64,000 nucleotides of DNA from CAVQBP01 sp963782475 (GCA_963782475.1 CAWAJW010000012.1:1-64000); one strand, 5' to 3'; numbered from the stretch's first letter, positions 37,701-46,306 are shown. Program-made: numbers and translations. The notes: a model not told the origin generated them from the letters alone.

Positions 37701-40516
37701 TTGAAGATCCTGCCAATATCAGCCTTGTGCACCATGTAGTTCAGGCTCATGCATATTGGCGTTTAAAAGGACTGGAAGTTGATCTTGTAATCTGGAATGA
37801 AGACCATGCCGGCTACAGGCAGCAGCTTCAAGAACAAATAATGAAGCTGATTGCCGCAGGCATTGAAGCCAACATTGTTGATAGGCCAGGCGGAATATTT
37901 GTGAGGCAGGCTGATCAGATTTCCAATGAAGACCGCATTCTTATTCAAACAGTTGCTCGTGTTATCATCTCGGATAAACGGGGAACCCTTGAATCGCAAA
38001 TCAATCATCGCAATATACCGGAAATACCGGTTCCGCTTTTCAAGATCATTCGAAGCTACAATAAAAACCATCAGGATGTTCCCGAATTGCCGCGTACCGA
38101 CCTGATCTTCTTTAACGGATATGGAGGATTCACCCAGGATGGACGTGAATATATAATCACAACTTCGAGCAAACAAGTTACGCCGGCACCGTGGGTGAAT
38201 GTTCTGGCAAACGCAAACTTCGGAACCATAGTTTCGGAAAGCGGCCCGGCATATACATGGAGTGAGAATGCTCATGAGTTTCGACTTACACCCTGGAATA
38301 ATGATCCCGTGAGTGATTCGAGCGGAGAAGCCTTCTATATTCGGGATGAAGAAACAGGTCATTATTGGTCTCCTACTCCATTGCCTAGCTGTGGTATTGG
38401 CTCTTATGTTTGCCGCCACGGATTCGGTTATACTGTTTTTGAACATAAAGAAGATGGCATCCGCTCTGAACTGTGGATTTATGTGGCAATTGATGCCGCG
38501 GTTAAGTTTTCAGTATTGAAAATTCGGAATGACTCAGGCAGGCAACGACGGCTTTCTGCCACAGGTTATGCAGAGTTGGTGCTGGGAGATCTGCGCCCGA
38601 AATCTGCCATGCATGTGATCACTGAAATTGATCCCGGCAGTGATTCAATCTATGCACGAAATTCATATAATTCGGAATTCCCCGGAAGGATTGTCTTTTT
38701 TCAAACAGATAACCCGGCTCGCACAGTTAGCTGCAGCCGTACAGAATTCATTGGGCGCAACGGTAGCCTTAGAAACCCGGCAGCCATGACACGCATGCAT
38801 CTTTCAGGCAGGACAGGAGCTGCTTTGGACCCCTGTGCCGCCATCCAGGTCCCTTTCGATCTGGGAGATGGAGAAGAGCTTGAGGTAATCTTTAAAATCG
38901 GCAGCGCTGATAATTATGATAATGCAGGAAAAATGATTGAGCGATTCAGGGGATCAAATGCCTCACGAAGTGCATTGGAATCGGTTTGGCAGTACTGGAA
39001 CCACACCCTTGGTGCAGTGCAAATTGAAACACCTGAAACTTCTTTAAATGTTCTTGCAAACGGATGGCTCTTATACCAATCTTTAGCATGCCGCATTTGG
39101 GCCCGGAGCGGGTATTATCAATCCGGCGGAGCTTTTGGTTTTCGGGATCAACTGCAAGATGTAATGTCACTCATCCATACCGAACCGGATCTAGTAAGAA
39201 AACATCTGCTCCTAGCAGCAAGCCGTCAGTTTAAAGAAGGCGATGTACAGCATTGGTGGCATCCGCCGTCCGGTCGTGGTGTGAGAACACATTGTTCGGA
39301 TGATTACTTATGGCTGCCATTAGCAGTTAGCCGCTATGTGTCAAGCACCGGTGATACCGGAGTACTTAATGAAGCAATAAATTATCTGGAAGGCCGCCCG
39401 GTAAACGCAGAAGACGATTCATATTATGATCTTCCTAATAGATCAGAAGAAATGGGCAGCTTGTACCAGCACTGTGTGCGAGCCATACAAAGAGGACTCA
39501 GGTTTGGTGCACACGGATTACCGCTAATCGGCACAGGCGATTGGAATGACGGTATGAATACAGTCGGCAATCAAGGAAAAGGTGAGAGTGTCTGGCTGGG
39601 ATTTTTCCTTTATGAAGTGCTTATGCAGTTCATTCAGGTTGCCGGTACTAAAGGTGATATCCCATTCATTGAACAATGCAAAAAAGAAGCTTCCACACTG
39701 CGACGGAATATAGAACAGAACGGCTGGGACGGCAAATGGTACCGCCGAGCTTATTTTGATGACGGTTCACCACTCGGATCGGAGAGTAATCCGGAATGTA
39801 AGATAGATTCTATTGTGCAAAGCTGGTCCGTACTTTCTGGCGCGGGAGATGCAATTCACTCACAAACGGCTATGAGTGAACTTGATAAACGTCTTGTTCT
39901 CCGCAATCATGCATTGATCCAGCTTTTAGATCCGCCTTTCGACAAATCGGATTTGATTCCCGGCTATATCAAAGGATACGTTCCCGGCGTAAGAGAAAAC
40001 GGCGGGCAGTATACGCATGCCGCTATCTGGGCTGCGATGGCGTTTGCTGCTTTAGGAGAGAGTAAACGCGCATGGGAACTGCTGGAAATCATTAATCCTG
40101 TTAATCATTCAAAATCCCGGGAAGAAATTGATATATATAAAGTGGAGCCTTATGTAATTGCAGCTGATGTTTATGCACTTACACCCCACATTGGCCGCGG
40201 CGGGTGGACCTGGTACACAGGTTCTGCCGGATGGATGTACCGCCTAATAACTGAATCACTTCTTGGACTTAGGCTTGAAATTGACAAGCTGTTTATTGAA
40301 CCGTGCCTCCCCGCTGATTGGGAAATGTACAAAGTATTTTACCGGTACCATGAAACTAGATACAACATCAACATTCTTCAGGTAAAGAATAGTAATGTTG
40401 AATTTAGTATATCAGTTGACGGAATTAAGAATAATGTTAAATTTATTTCTCTTGTTGATGACCGGCAATTTCATGAGGTGGAGGTAAGAATAATGCAATC
40501 CGGTTCAGCCGAATAA
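31790..40516 (+). CDS. ndvB: Cyclic beta-1,2-glucan synthase (GT84-GH94)
   Basis: This 2908-residue membrane enzyme, matching the roughly 2,800-2,900 residues of ChvB/NdvB/Cgs, builds, length-controls and closes cyclic beta-1,2-glucans. Membrane segments occur near residues 420-480, 835-880, 895-925 and 955-1005. Between the first two groups lies the GT84 glycosyltransferase, with ITLDTDTQLPRD near residue 640, GEGSFIGKGIYDVD and RRHRWIRGDWQ. A glucoamylase-like domain follows (SWSGSMFEYLMPLLVMPTYE, AHHQGMSLL), then two beta-sandwich regions. The C-terminal GH94 phosphorylase domain has SGGAFGFRDQLQDVM and GTGDWNDGMN near 2580. Periplasmic glucans protect against low osmolarity and help envelope integrity. 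The gene stands alone under element copy 7. It is rare outside Proteobacteria to my knowledge, so transfer is plausible. Confidence 0.95.
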   Translation: MKIIGTKLNESLFRLKVHLSENFLAKKFASGELPLRSELFSADQMEQHGKTLASSHTLGSQLTPDQHLLARLAENEIFLVEVHNLLTETVKANHQITPAGEWLLDNFYLVEEQIRTGKRHLPKGYNRELPRLLNGVSKGLPRVYDIAQETISHGDGRVDPENLTRFVASYQTISTLKLGELWAIPTMLRLALIENLRRVAVRIAAGRIDRDLADLWADQMLEAVEKDPKSLILIIADMARTNPPMTTPFVSEFSRRLQGLSHALVSPLTWIEQQLSESGLTIEKLVQSGNQQQAADQVSISNSIGSLRFLESMDWRKFVETMSSVEQTLCRDPAGVYCKMDFATRDSYRHVIEKIAKNSHLSEEEVAKIAIRLAEESAVSKSCSDREAHIGFYLIDKGLERLENLAEKKFTVTSALVKLASRVPLLIYTGSITLMTVIFTAGLLEKAYAQGLHGWWLGLIGILFLLCTSQLAVALTNWLSTLGAIPKPLPKMDFSEGIPPEYRTLVVIPAMLINTQNIQELIESLEVRFLANRDENLHFSLLTDFQDSDKETMPEDELLVQLVHKKIVELNEKYKGSHNDTFFLFHRPRQWNPKERLWMGYERKRGKLEELNSILRGGSKNRFLLVIGKTEVLSFVKYVITLDTDTQLPRDTARELIGTMAHPLNRAVYNEDKQRVCEGYTILQPRVSVSLPGTNRSRYARLYGSQPGIDPYTHTVSDVYQDLFGEGSFIGKGIYDVDVFERALKERFPENQILSHDLIEGCHARAGLLSDVQLYEEYPPSYNADVKRRHRWIRGDWQLIRWILPFVPRLKGGLQKNNLSGLSRWKIFDNLRRSLIPSALTLLFIFGCTALSQAWFWILSLIGIIIIPSILISILDLLKKPLDMLLHQHLTATVRSAGIHFAQAAFTLITLPYEAFFTMDAVIRTIWRTLISHKKLLEWNPSNLRVSNSRIKLSGSYRMMWISPAVVISSIIYFGIIKQAFPAVALPILFLWAASPAVTWWISLPLARREAKLTAAQKIFLRDLSRKTWSFFETFVGPEDNWLPPDNYQENPAGVVAHRTSPTNMGLALLANLSAFDFGYISTKQLIDRTSNAFRTMEKLKRYHGHFLNWYDTQSLLPLQPHYISSVDSGNLAGHLLTLRQGILSLPDSKIVGPQLFEGIGDTLRILIETAEGENHDQLIQLQKDLELTVNSPPVTLSAVREKLERLTISTAKVKNNFISSHENQAAWWAHALYKQCWNAMDELMSLAPWTSINEFQDMNSYFRGTDEIPTLRELAKLYKELPSVIGWLSPAMTPEKNDRLDEFRRLIIEGGKRADERIAAIKYLAIQSSELSDLEYNFLYDKSRHLISVGYNIEEKRRDPSYYDLLASEARLSSFVAIAQGQLPQESWFALGRLITSVSGEPILLSWSGSMFEYLMPLLVMPTYENTLLDQTYKAAVKRQIEYGKQRGIPWGISESCFNTVDVNLNYQYRAFGVPGLGLKRGLAEDLVVAPYASALALMVEPEEACVNLQQLASDGLLGKFGLYEAIDYTASRLPREQSSIVVKSFMAHHQGMSLLSLAYLILNRPMQKRFESDPLFEATMLLLQERIPRTTLFHSHTSGLSDSLTGSAITEAPVRTFSNPDTAIPEVHLLSNGRYNVMITNAGGGYSRWKNIAVTRWHEDSTCDNWGTFCFIRDTVSGDFWSAAYNPTLKLSKNYEVIFSEGHAEFRRTDQNIDMHTEIVVSPEDDIELRRIHLTNRSRTLKEIDITSYAEVVLASSASDALHPAFSNLFVQTEIIRERHAILCMRRPRSPEDQVLWMFHMMEVRGAKIEGVSFETDRAKFIGRGNTINAPQAMKDITALSNSQGSVLDPIVAIRYNIILEPEETATIDMIFGLGETRDRTLSLIDKYRDRRLANRVFELAYTHSQVVLRQINASEADAQLYGHLASSVIYANSYLRADPGLIIQNRRGQSGLWGYSISGDLPIVLLQIEDPANISLVHHVVQAHAYWRLKGLEVDLVIWNEDHAGYRQQLQEQIMKLIAAGIEANIVDRPGGIFVRQADQISNEDRILIQTVARVIISDKRGTLESQINHRNIPEIPVPLFKIIRSYNKNHQDVPELPRTDLIFFNGYGGFTQDGREYIITTSSKQVTPAPWVNVLANANFGTIVSESGPAYTWSENAHEFRLTPWNNDPVSDSSGEAFYIRDEETGHYWSPTPLPSCGIGSYVCRHGFGYTVFEHKEDGIRSELWIYVAIDAAVKFSVLKIRNDSGRQRRLSATGYAELVLGDLRPKSAMHVITEIDPGSDSIYARNSYNSEFPGRIVFFQTDNPARTVSCSRTEFIGRNGSLRNPAAMTRMHLSGRTGAALDPCAAIQVPFDLGDGEELEVIFKIGSADNYDNAGKMIERFRGSNASRSALESVWQYWNHTLGAVQIETPETSLNVLANGWLLYQSLACRIWARSGYYQSGGAFGFRDQLQDVMSLIHTEPDLVRKHLLLAASRQFKEGDVQHWWHPPSGRGVRTHCSDDYLWLPLAVSRYVSSTGDTGVLNEAINYLEGRPVNAEDDSYYDLPNRSEEMGSLYQHCVRAIQRGLRFGAHGLPLIGTGDWNDGMNTVGNQGKGESVWLGFFLYEVLMQFIQVAGTKGDIPFIEQCKKEASTLRRNIEQNGWDGKWYRRAYFDDGSPLGSESNPECKIDSIVQSWSVLSGAGDAIHSQTAMSELDKRLVLRNHALIQLLDPPFDKSDLIPGYIKGYVPGVRENGGQYTHAAIWAAMAFAALGESKRAWELLEIINPVNHSKSREEIDIYKVEPYVIAADVYALTPHIGRGGWTWYTGSAGWMYRLITESLLGLRLEIDKLFIEPCLPADWEMYKVFYRYHETRYNINILQVKNSNVEFSISVDGIKNNVKFISLVDDRQFHEVEVRIMQSGSAE

Positions 40517-40530
40517 TAATGTGATTTGTG

Positions 40531-40596
40531 TTTTTTCAATGCTGCCAGAGCATGGTATTAAACGCAATTACTGATTTATTCACAAAAAAAGATTGA
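40531..40596 (+). pseudogene. Fossil of the lipoprotein 3' end
   Basis: GATTTATTCACAAAAAAAGA at 40571-40590 plus TTGAAC matches the end of the lipoprotein gene at 6216 (GATATATTCGCAAAAAAAGA plus TTAAAC) at 23 of 26 positions and encodes NAITDLFTKKD-stop against NALNDIFAKKD-stop. Nothing of the rest remains. It directly follows the glucan synthase stop. Confidence 0.5.
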
Positions 40597-40782
40597 ACAA
40601 CAAAAGAATATCTGCAAATAGTTTTGGGATAGTCAATCTTAACTCTGGGGGGCACTAAGTCCAAATCATATATTATTAAAGCACTAAAGGTGACAAGCCG
40701 CGGAAACTCCTCGTAAGTAATAAAATAATTATCTATGTTTCTTTATTGACATGTAAACATTAACAAAAAGGAAGAGACTAAT

Positions 40783-41187
40783 ATGGAACTGTTAAACAAC
40801 ATTAAATCGGAAATAGGCGGAGCCTCAGGAGAAAAATCAAATGATCTAATCTCGACGGTACTGAATTTAGTCGGTGGACAATCCGGCGGACTTAACGGCT
40901 TAATAAGCCAGTTCAGCTCAAAAGGTTTGGGTGACATAATTAGTTCCTGGGTAGGTACGGGAAAAAACCAGGCTATTTCACCGGATCAAGTTCAACATGT
41001 ATTAGGTAATGATCAGATTAACAATATTGCCGCAAAACTTGGTATGGATAATAATGCAGTAAAATCGCAATTATCGAACTTACTACCACAGGTTGTTGAT
41101 AAATTGACGCCTGATGGAAAAGTTCCTGAAGGTGATATTATGAGTAAAGGAATAGATTTATTAGGCGGATTATTTGGTAAAAAATAG
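40783..41187 (+). CDS. YidB/DUF937-family protein
   Basis: The 134-residue soluble protein matches the YidB (DUF937) family: LISTVLNLVGGQSGGLNGLISQF, then GLGDIISSWVGTGKNQAIS and NLLPQVVDKLTPDGKVPEG. Function is not established; the proteins are small, Gly-rich and mostly helical. ATG 40783 follows AAAAAGGAAGAGACTAAT. It is the only gene between the glucan synthase and the Crp/Fnr regulator, with no repeated element upstream. Confidence 0.88.
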   Translation: MELLNNIKSEIGGASGEKSNDLISTVLNLVGGQSGGLNGLISQFSSKGLGDIISSWVGTGKNQAISPDQVQHVLGNDQINNIAAKLGMDNNAVKSQLSNLLPQVVDKLTPDGKVPEGDIMSKGIDLLGGLFGKK

Positions 41188-41311
41188 CGCTTAATTTTTG
41201 TGAAAAAATCAATTGCAGAAATTAGTGAACCGGAGTTCTGTGCTCGTAAAAAATATTAGGTTTAATCTCTTTATAATTTACTAATTACTTAATATTGTTA
41301 ACATCGTCAAA

Positions 41312-41893
41312 GTGTTTGACTTATTAAAAAAACATATAAACCAGCGTGTCCCGCTTACAGATGAAGAATTTAATATCTGTACAAATTTTTTTGTTTCTAA
41401 GAAGTTGAAAAAACACCAGTTCCTTTTAAATGAAGGTGATGTATGCAGATATGTTGGATTTGTAAACTCCGGCTGCCTGCGGGAATATAAAATTGATAAT
41501 AAAGGAGTTGAGCATATACTCCAATTTGCAATTGAGGACTGGTGGGTTTCCGATCTGCATAGTTTTCTTTCCGGTTTACCCGCGGCATATAATATTGATG
41601 CTCTGCAGGATTCTGAAGTACTTCTACTCGAAAAATCTGCGCGGGAAGAATTGCTCGATAACTGTCCTAAAATGGAGCGTTTCTTTCGTCTGCTTATAGA
41701 AGCAAATCATGTAGCAGCAAATCAAAGAATTTCCGATTCGCTCGGCGCATCAGCCGAAGAAAGATATCTTAAATTTATTAAAACATATCCAAGACTTTTT
41801 GAACAAGTACCGCAAAGTCAAATTGCATCATATCTCGGTGTTACTCCGCAATCTTTAAGCAGAATCCGCAAAGAACTAACACTTAAACCATAG
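41312..41893 (+). CDS. Crp/Fnr-family regulator
   Basis: The 193-residue protein has an N-terminal cyclic-nucleotide-binding-like barrel (KKLKKHQFLLNEGDVCRYVGFVNSGCLREYKID) and a C-terminal winged helix with QSQIASYLGVTPQSLSRIRKEL. The barrel lacks the typical cAMP-binding RxS phosphate loop, and no FNR-type cysteine cluster is present. It matches the Bacteroidota group of short Crp-like regulators, whose ligands are unknown. The start is GTG 41312 without a ribosome site; the frame is otherwise sound. Neighbours (YceI, dioxygenase) give no firm target. Confidence 0.88.
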   Translation: MFDLLKKHINQRVPLTDEEFNICTNFFVSKKLKKHQFLLNEGDVCRYVGFVNSGCLREYKIDNKGVEHILQFAIEDWWVSDLHSFLSGLPAAYNIDALQDSEVLLLEKSAREELLDNCPKMERFFRLLIEANHVAANQRISDSLGASAEERYLKFIKTYPRLFEQVPQSQIASYLGVTPQSLSRIRKELTLKP

Positions 41894-42182
41894 AACTTCT
41901 GAAAAATTAGTTTTTATTCGCTTGATCACTGCTCAAATTGTCAAGCATATTGAAATTGGAGAGAAATCTTATAAGTTTTAAAGATTACTTGGCCGACGGT
42001 GCTTTTAAATGACAATAATTCTATTTTCTGAAATTCTAATATTACGCCTGATTCTCCGGTTTGAAATTACCCTATCGTAACTTCCTTTTTTACCTTATGT
42101 GAATGCGTCCCGCACCCTTTTAAGTTATGTTTGATTAGTAATTAAATAAAACAATATCAAACAAAAATAAAGGAATAAGAGA

Positions 42183-42728
42183 ATGACAACATGGAAAATC
42201 GACCCAACACACTCTGAAATAAATTTCAAAGTAAAACATATGCTGGTTTCAACAGTAAGAGGTAATTTTGATAAATTTGATGCGGTTATCGAGACAAATA
42301 AAGAAGACTTTAGTGATGCGGTGATTAAATTCGAGGCTGATATAAATACCATCAATACAAACAACGAACAGCGTGATGCACACTTGAAATCTGCTGATTT
42401 CTTTGATGGGGAAAATCATCCAAAGATGACTTTTAAATCAACATCTGTTAAAAAAATATCTGATTTTGAAATACAGGTAAAAGGAAATCTGACACTACAC
42501 GGAGTTACCAAAGAAGTTACACTTGATGTTATCTACAATGGAACCGTTTCCGGATTTGGTGACAGCACAGTTGCAGGATTTGAGGTACGAGGAAAAGTCA
42601 ATCGTTTTGATTTTGGACTGCATTGGAATTCATTAACAGAAGCCGGCGGAGTGGTAGTAAGCAACGAAGTGAAAATTGAAATTCTTGCTGAGTTCAACAA
42701 AGTACAAGCAGCTGCTAAAGCAGCATAA
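42183..42728 (+). CDS. YceI-family lipid-binding protein
   Basis: The 181-residue YceI-like lipocalin fold starts TTWKIDPTHSEINFKVKHM with VRGNFDKFDAVIETN and ends VSNEVKIEILAEF. YceI proteins bind isoprenoid or other amphiphilic ligands in an eight-strand barrel. This one has no signal peptide and should be cytoplasmic. ATG 42183 follows AAAGGAATAAGAG. The next gene, an extradiol dioxygenase, begins 66 nt later in the same direction. The 289-nt gap before it holds nothing I recognise. Confidence 0.9.
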   Translation: MTTWKIDPTHSEINFKVKHMLVSTVRGNFDKFDAVIETNKEDFSDAVIKFEADINTINTNNEQRDAHLKSADFFDGENHPKMTFKSTSVKKISDFEIQVKGNLTLHGVTKEVTLDVIYNGTVSGFGDSTVAGFEVRGKVNRFDFGLHWNSLTEAGGVVVSNEVKIEILAEFNKVQAAAKAA

Positions 42729-42794
42729 TTGTTAATTTGATTTTAAACCAATATTTGAAGAATATTTGTATTACTGATAGTTCCAGGAATTAGT

Positions 42795-43628
42795 ATGAAA
42801 CTGAATGATTTAAATAAAATGACACAGGAGTTTGACAGCACAGAGAGAATGCCTGTGCTGTTTCTCGGACACGGAAGCCCGATGAATGCAATTGAGGAAA
42901 ATGAATTTGTACAGGGATTCAGAAAAGTCGGGAAGGAAATTCCGAAACCGGCTGCAGTTCTGGTTGTGTCGGCTCACTGGGAAACAAAAGGAACCTTTGT
43001 TACTGCAATGGAGAAGCCGGAAACCATCCACGACTTCGGCGGATTTCCGGAAGAATTGTACGAAGTGCAATATCCGGCACCGGGAAGTCCGGAACTTGCA
43101 AAGGAAACAAAAAGCATTATTAAAAAAACTGATGTCGGGTTGGATGTAAGCTGGGGTCTTGATCATGGCGCATGGTCTGTTGTGAAGCATCTTTACCCTG
43201 ATTCAGATGTTCCGGTAATTGAGTTGAGCCTTGATTATCGGCGGTCACCGCAGTATCATTATGAACTAGCGAAGGAAATTAGTCCGCTGCGTAAAAAAGG
43301 AGTTCTGATTGTAGGAAGCGGAAATATGGTGCATAATCTTCACATGGTTGACTGGAGAAGGTTAAATGAAACTGATTATGGTTACGATTGGGCTCTTGAA
43401 GCCGGCGGGAAGATGAAAAAATATATTTTATCTGGCGATTACAGGCAGCTTATTAATTACGAATCAAATGGAAAAGAATTTGAACTGGCTGTTCCAACAC
43501 CGGAACATTATCTGCCGCTGCTTTATGCCTTAGCTTTGAAAGAAGAAAATGAAAAAGTAAACTTGTTCAATGATAAAGCCGTGGGAGGTTCACTCACAAT
43601 GACTTCAGTTAAAATTGAGAAGCAATAA
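42795..43628 (+). CDS. ygiD: Extradiol ring-cleavage dioxygenase (YgiD/DODA-like)
   Basis: The 277-residue class III extradiol dioxygenase is of the YgiD (4,5-DOPA dioxygenase) type. Metal-site and active-site blocks are visible: PVLFLGHGSPMNAIEEN, VVSAHWETKG, SWGLDHGAWSVVKHLYP and TPEHYLPLLYAL. The enzyme opens a catechol ring using Fe(II) or Zn(II). The true substrate in bacteria without betalains is unknown. AGGAATTAGT is a weak ribosome site before ATG 42795. It is probably co-transcribed with yceI. Confidence 0.9.
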   Translation: MKLNDLNKMTQEFDSTERMPVLFLGHGSPMNAIEENEFVQGFRKVGKEIPKPAAVLVVSAHWETKGTFVTAMEKPETIHDFGGFPEELYEVQYPAPGSPELAKETKSIIKKTDVGLDVSWGLDHGAWSVVKHLYPDSDVPVIELSLDYRRSPQYHYELAKEISPLRKKGVLIVGSGNMVHNLHMVDWRRLNETDYGYDWALEAGGKMKKYILSGDYRQLINYESNGKEFELAVPTPEHYLPLLYALALKEENEKVNLFNDKAVGGSLTMTSVKIEKQ

Positions 43629-43933
43629 AAAATCTTGTTCACTGCCAGTGACTCAACGATGGTTCCGAAACGCAGCTGTCATACTGAGCCTGTCGAAGTA
43701 TAACTCATATTAAGTGCTTCACGATTAGAGATGTGTTAATCTGATCAATCCGCTCTTGATATAGTTACTGCAGGCAATTTGGTTAATGAATATAAGATTT
43801 TTCTGTTTGCGGGAAATAGTTTTTAAGATGTACTAAGAATAACAACATTACATTATAAGATTGATTTTATATATTTTAGAAGATAATAATGTTACCTTAA
43901 GTAAAGTTTAGACGAAACAGATTACATTTCAAA
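43629..43933. other. Intergenic with a common Bacteroidota-type repeat motif
   Basis: Contains GTCATACTGAGCCTGTCGAAGT near 43678-43699, a scattered motif frequent between genes in this phylum. Only one copy is present in the window. Nothing else was recognised. Confidence 0.4.
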
Positions 43934-44641
43934 ATGAAGGATAAATCAGATATTTATTTAGACAATCATTTCATACACAGAAGTAATTGGCTGAGAGCAT
44001 CAGTTCTTGGAGCAAATGACGGAATTCTATCAACATCAAGTCTCGCAATAGGAATTGCTGCTGCAAGCACTGCTAGAGAACCTATTGTGTTAGCAACTAT
44101 TGCCGGACTGGTGGCCGGTGCTTTATCTATGGCAGCAGGTGAATACGTTTCTGTAAGTTCTCAGACGGATGTGGAAGAAGCTGATATTGAGAGGGAAAAG
44201 CAAGAATTAAAGGATATGCCCGAAATTGAATTGCAGCGGTTAGCGGAAATTTATGAAAAAAGAGGACTTAAAAAAGAAACTGCATTAACAGTTGCAAAAG
44301 AATTATCTGAAATCGATGCATTGGGAGCACACAGCAGAGATGAGCTGGGCTTAAATGAAATAAGTAAAGCTAAACCAATACAAGCGGCTTTGGCTTCAGG
44401 TACAGCATTTACGGTCGGGGGAATACTGCCCCTTATTGTAGCTCTCCTTATGCCTGTAAAAAGTATTGAATATTATCTCTATGGTTTTGCTATTTTCTTC
44501 CTGATTATTTTAGGCTCATTGGCCGCTAAAACCGGAGGTTCGAGTGTTGGCAAAGCAATAATTAGAATTACATTCTGGGGAACTGTGGCTATGGGCTTAA
44601 CTGCATTTGTTGGATATTTATTCCATGTAAATGTTGGATAA
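43934..44641 (+). CDS. VIT1/CCC1-family metal transporter
   Basis: The 235-residue membrane protein has the VIT1/CCC1 pattern: RSNWLRASVLGANDGILSTSSLAIG, then AGALSMAAGEYVSVSSQTDVE, a charged metal-binding loop (IEREKQELKDMPEIE) and C-terminal helices. Relatives export Fe2+ or Mn2+ from the cytosol, in bacteria across the inner membrane. ATG 43934 has no clear ribosome site. It stands alone, flanked by gaps of about 220-305 nt. Confidence 0.92.
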   Translation: MKDKSDIYLDNHFIHRSNWLRASVLGANDGILSTSSLAIGIAAASTAREPIVLATIAGLVAGALSMAAGEYVSVSSQTDVEEADIEREKQELKDMPEIELQRLAEIYEKRGLKKETALTVAKELSEIDALGAHSRDELGLNEISKAKPIQAALASGTAFTVGGILPLIVALLMPVKSIEYYLYGFAIFFLIILGSLAAKTGGSSVGKAIIRITFWGTVAMGLTAFVGYLFHVNVG

Positions 44642-44860
44642 AAAGACTACACACAATACACAATATAAAACAGTCTGGGTAAAGTGGAATGAGGGCATTT
44701 GATTTTCAAATCAGCTGCCCCGACCGTGTATAAAATTACGCTCCGAAAACTGAACCGCTTCATATTGTCAAACGTTTTATACAACTAATTTATGATTATT
44801 TCTGTTTTTGAATTATAGGTCAGTAATTAATGTTCTGGTTTATATAACATTAAAAAAATT

Positions 44861-46306
44861 ATGAAAATGCTTTTAACCGGTGCAACCGGATATATCGGGA
44901 AAAGACTTCTTCCTGTCTTAATTGAACAGGGACACACCGTTGTCTGCTGTGTGAGAAATAAAAACAGATTTCCATCAGATGGTGTTTATAATCATCCGAA
45001 TATTTCTTTATTTGAAATTGATTTCCTAAAAGAGATCCCATCGGCAGAATTGATAAAAGATATTGATGCCGCATACTATCTTATTCATTCAATGAGTTCT
45101 AATGTAAAAGATTTCGGTCCGCTTGAAGAAAAATCTGCAAATAATTTTGTTAAGCTGATTGAACAAACTTCTGCAAGGCAAATAATCTATCTTGGGGGAA
45201 TTACAAATGAAGAAAAACTTTCCAGACATCTCATATCCAGAAAAAGAGTTGAAGAGATATTATCAAAAAGCAGTATCCCTTTCACCTCAATAAAAGCAGG
45301 AATAATTGTCGGGTCGGGGAGCGCCTCTTTTGAAATCATTCGTGACCTTGTTGAAAAACTTCCGGTTATGATTACTCCTAAATGGCTGAACACAAAACAT
45401 CAGCCGATAGCAATCAGGAACATCCTTCAATATCTTTCCGGAGTCCTGCTTAAGCCTGAAACATTTAATAGATCTTACGATGTCGGAGGTCCGGATGTTT
45501 TATCTTACAAAGAAATGCTTTTGCAATTTGCGGAAGTGAGAGGTCTAAAAAGATTTATATTTACCGTTCCTGTTATGACGCCCCGGCTTTCTTCTTACTG
45601 GCTTTACTTTGTTACCTCAACTTCATATATGCTTGCTATAAATCTTGTTAACAGTATGAAGATTGAAGTTGTTGCAAAAGAAAATGAATTAGAAGAAATT
45701 CTGAGCATTAAACCGATCACATATAAAGAAGCTGTGCAGCTTGCTTTTCAAAGGATTGAGCAGAACAATGTAATTTCCAGCTGGAAAGATTCCCTTATCT
45801 CCAGCTATAATGATAATTCATTGCTGGAGCATATTAACGTTCCCGCTAATGGCTGTTATTTTGATGTAAGAGAGAAAGAAATTAATAACAATGTTGAAAA
45901 AGTTCTTGATAACATCTGGTCAATCGGGGGTGAGCGCGGATGGTATTACGGCGATTGGCTATGGCATATTCGTGGTTTTTTAGATAAACTTATAGGCGGG
46001 GTCGGGCTGCGGAGAGGGAGAACAAATTTGCACAAAATTAATACTGGTGATACGCTTGATTTCTGGAGAGTTCTTGCTGCTGATAGAGAAAATAAAAGAC
46101 TGCTTCTTTATGCCGAAATGAAACTTCCAGGAGAAGCCTGGCTTGAGTTTAATATTATTAATAGGAGTGAAAAAGCAATTTTCAAACAAACTGCAACATT
46201 CCGGCCCAAAGGTGTTCTGGGAAGACTGTACTGGTATTCGGTAATGCCGTTTCATTATTTTGTTTTTAATGGAATGGCGGAAAATATTGTTAAGTATGAA
46301 AAGTAA
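44861..46306 (+). CDS. NAD(P)-dependent epimerase with DUF2867 domain
   Basis: The 481-residue protein has an atypical short-chain dehydrogenase in the first half (GATGYIGKR at residues 7-15, YLGGITNEEKLSRHL) and a C-terminal DUF2867 domain (GGERGWYYGDWLWHIRGFLDK, then GEAWLEFNI and RLYWYSVMPFHYFVF). This fusion is common in Bacteroidota; its substrate is not known. ATG 44861 has no strong ribosome site. The gene is monocistronic; a dehydrogenase fossil and element copy 8 follow. Confidence 0.9.
   Translation: MKMLLTGATGYIGKRLLPVLIEQGHTVVCCVRNKNRFPSDGVYNHPNISLFEIDFLKEIPSAELIKDIDAAYYLIHSMSSNVKDFGPLEEKSANNFVKLIEQTSARQIIYLGGITNEEKLSRHLISRKRVEEILSKSSIPFTSIKAGIIVGSGSASFEIIRDLVEKLPVMITPKWLNTKHQPIAIRNILQYLSGVLLKPETFNRSYDVGGPDVLSYKEMLLQFAEVRGLKRFIFTVPVMTPRLSSYWLYFVTSTSYMLAINLVNSMKIEVVAKENELEEILSIKPITYKEAVQLAFQRIEQNNVISSWKDSLISSYNDNSLLEHINVPANGCYFDVREKEINNNVEKVLDNIWSIGGERGWYYGDWLWHIRGFLDKLIGGVGLRRGRTNLHKINTGDTLDFWRVLAADRENKRLLLYAEMKLPGEAWLEFNIINRSEKAIFKQTATFRPKGVLGRLYWYSVMPFHYFVFNGMAENIVKYEK

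Noticed and set aside
37763..38446. Minus-strand ORF of 227 codons inside the glucan synthase
   Set aside because: Shadow frame of a highly conserved gene; composition and sequence give no independent protein family.
42060..42125. Possible tenth element before yceI (AACTTCCTTTTTTACC)
   Set aside because: Lacks CATCCCTTTG and the left arm; only the T-rich middle is similar.
43678..43699. GTCATACTGAGCCTGTCGAAG as a regulatory site
   Set aside because: It is a common scattered motif with a single copy here and no relation to a promoter.
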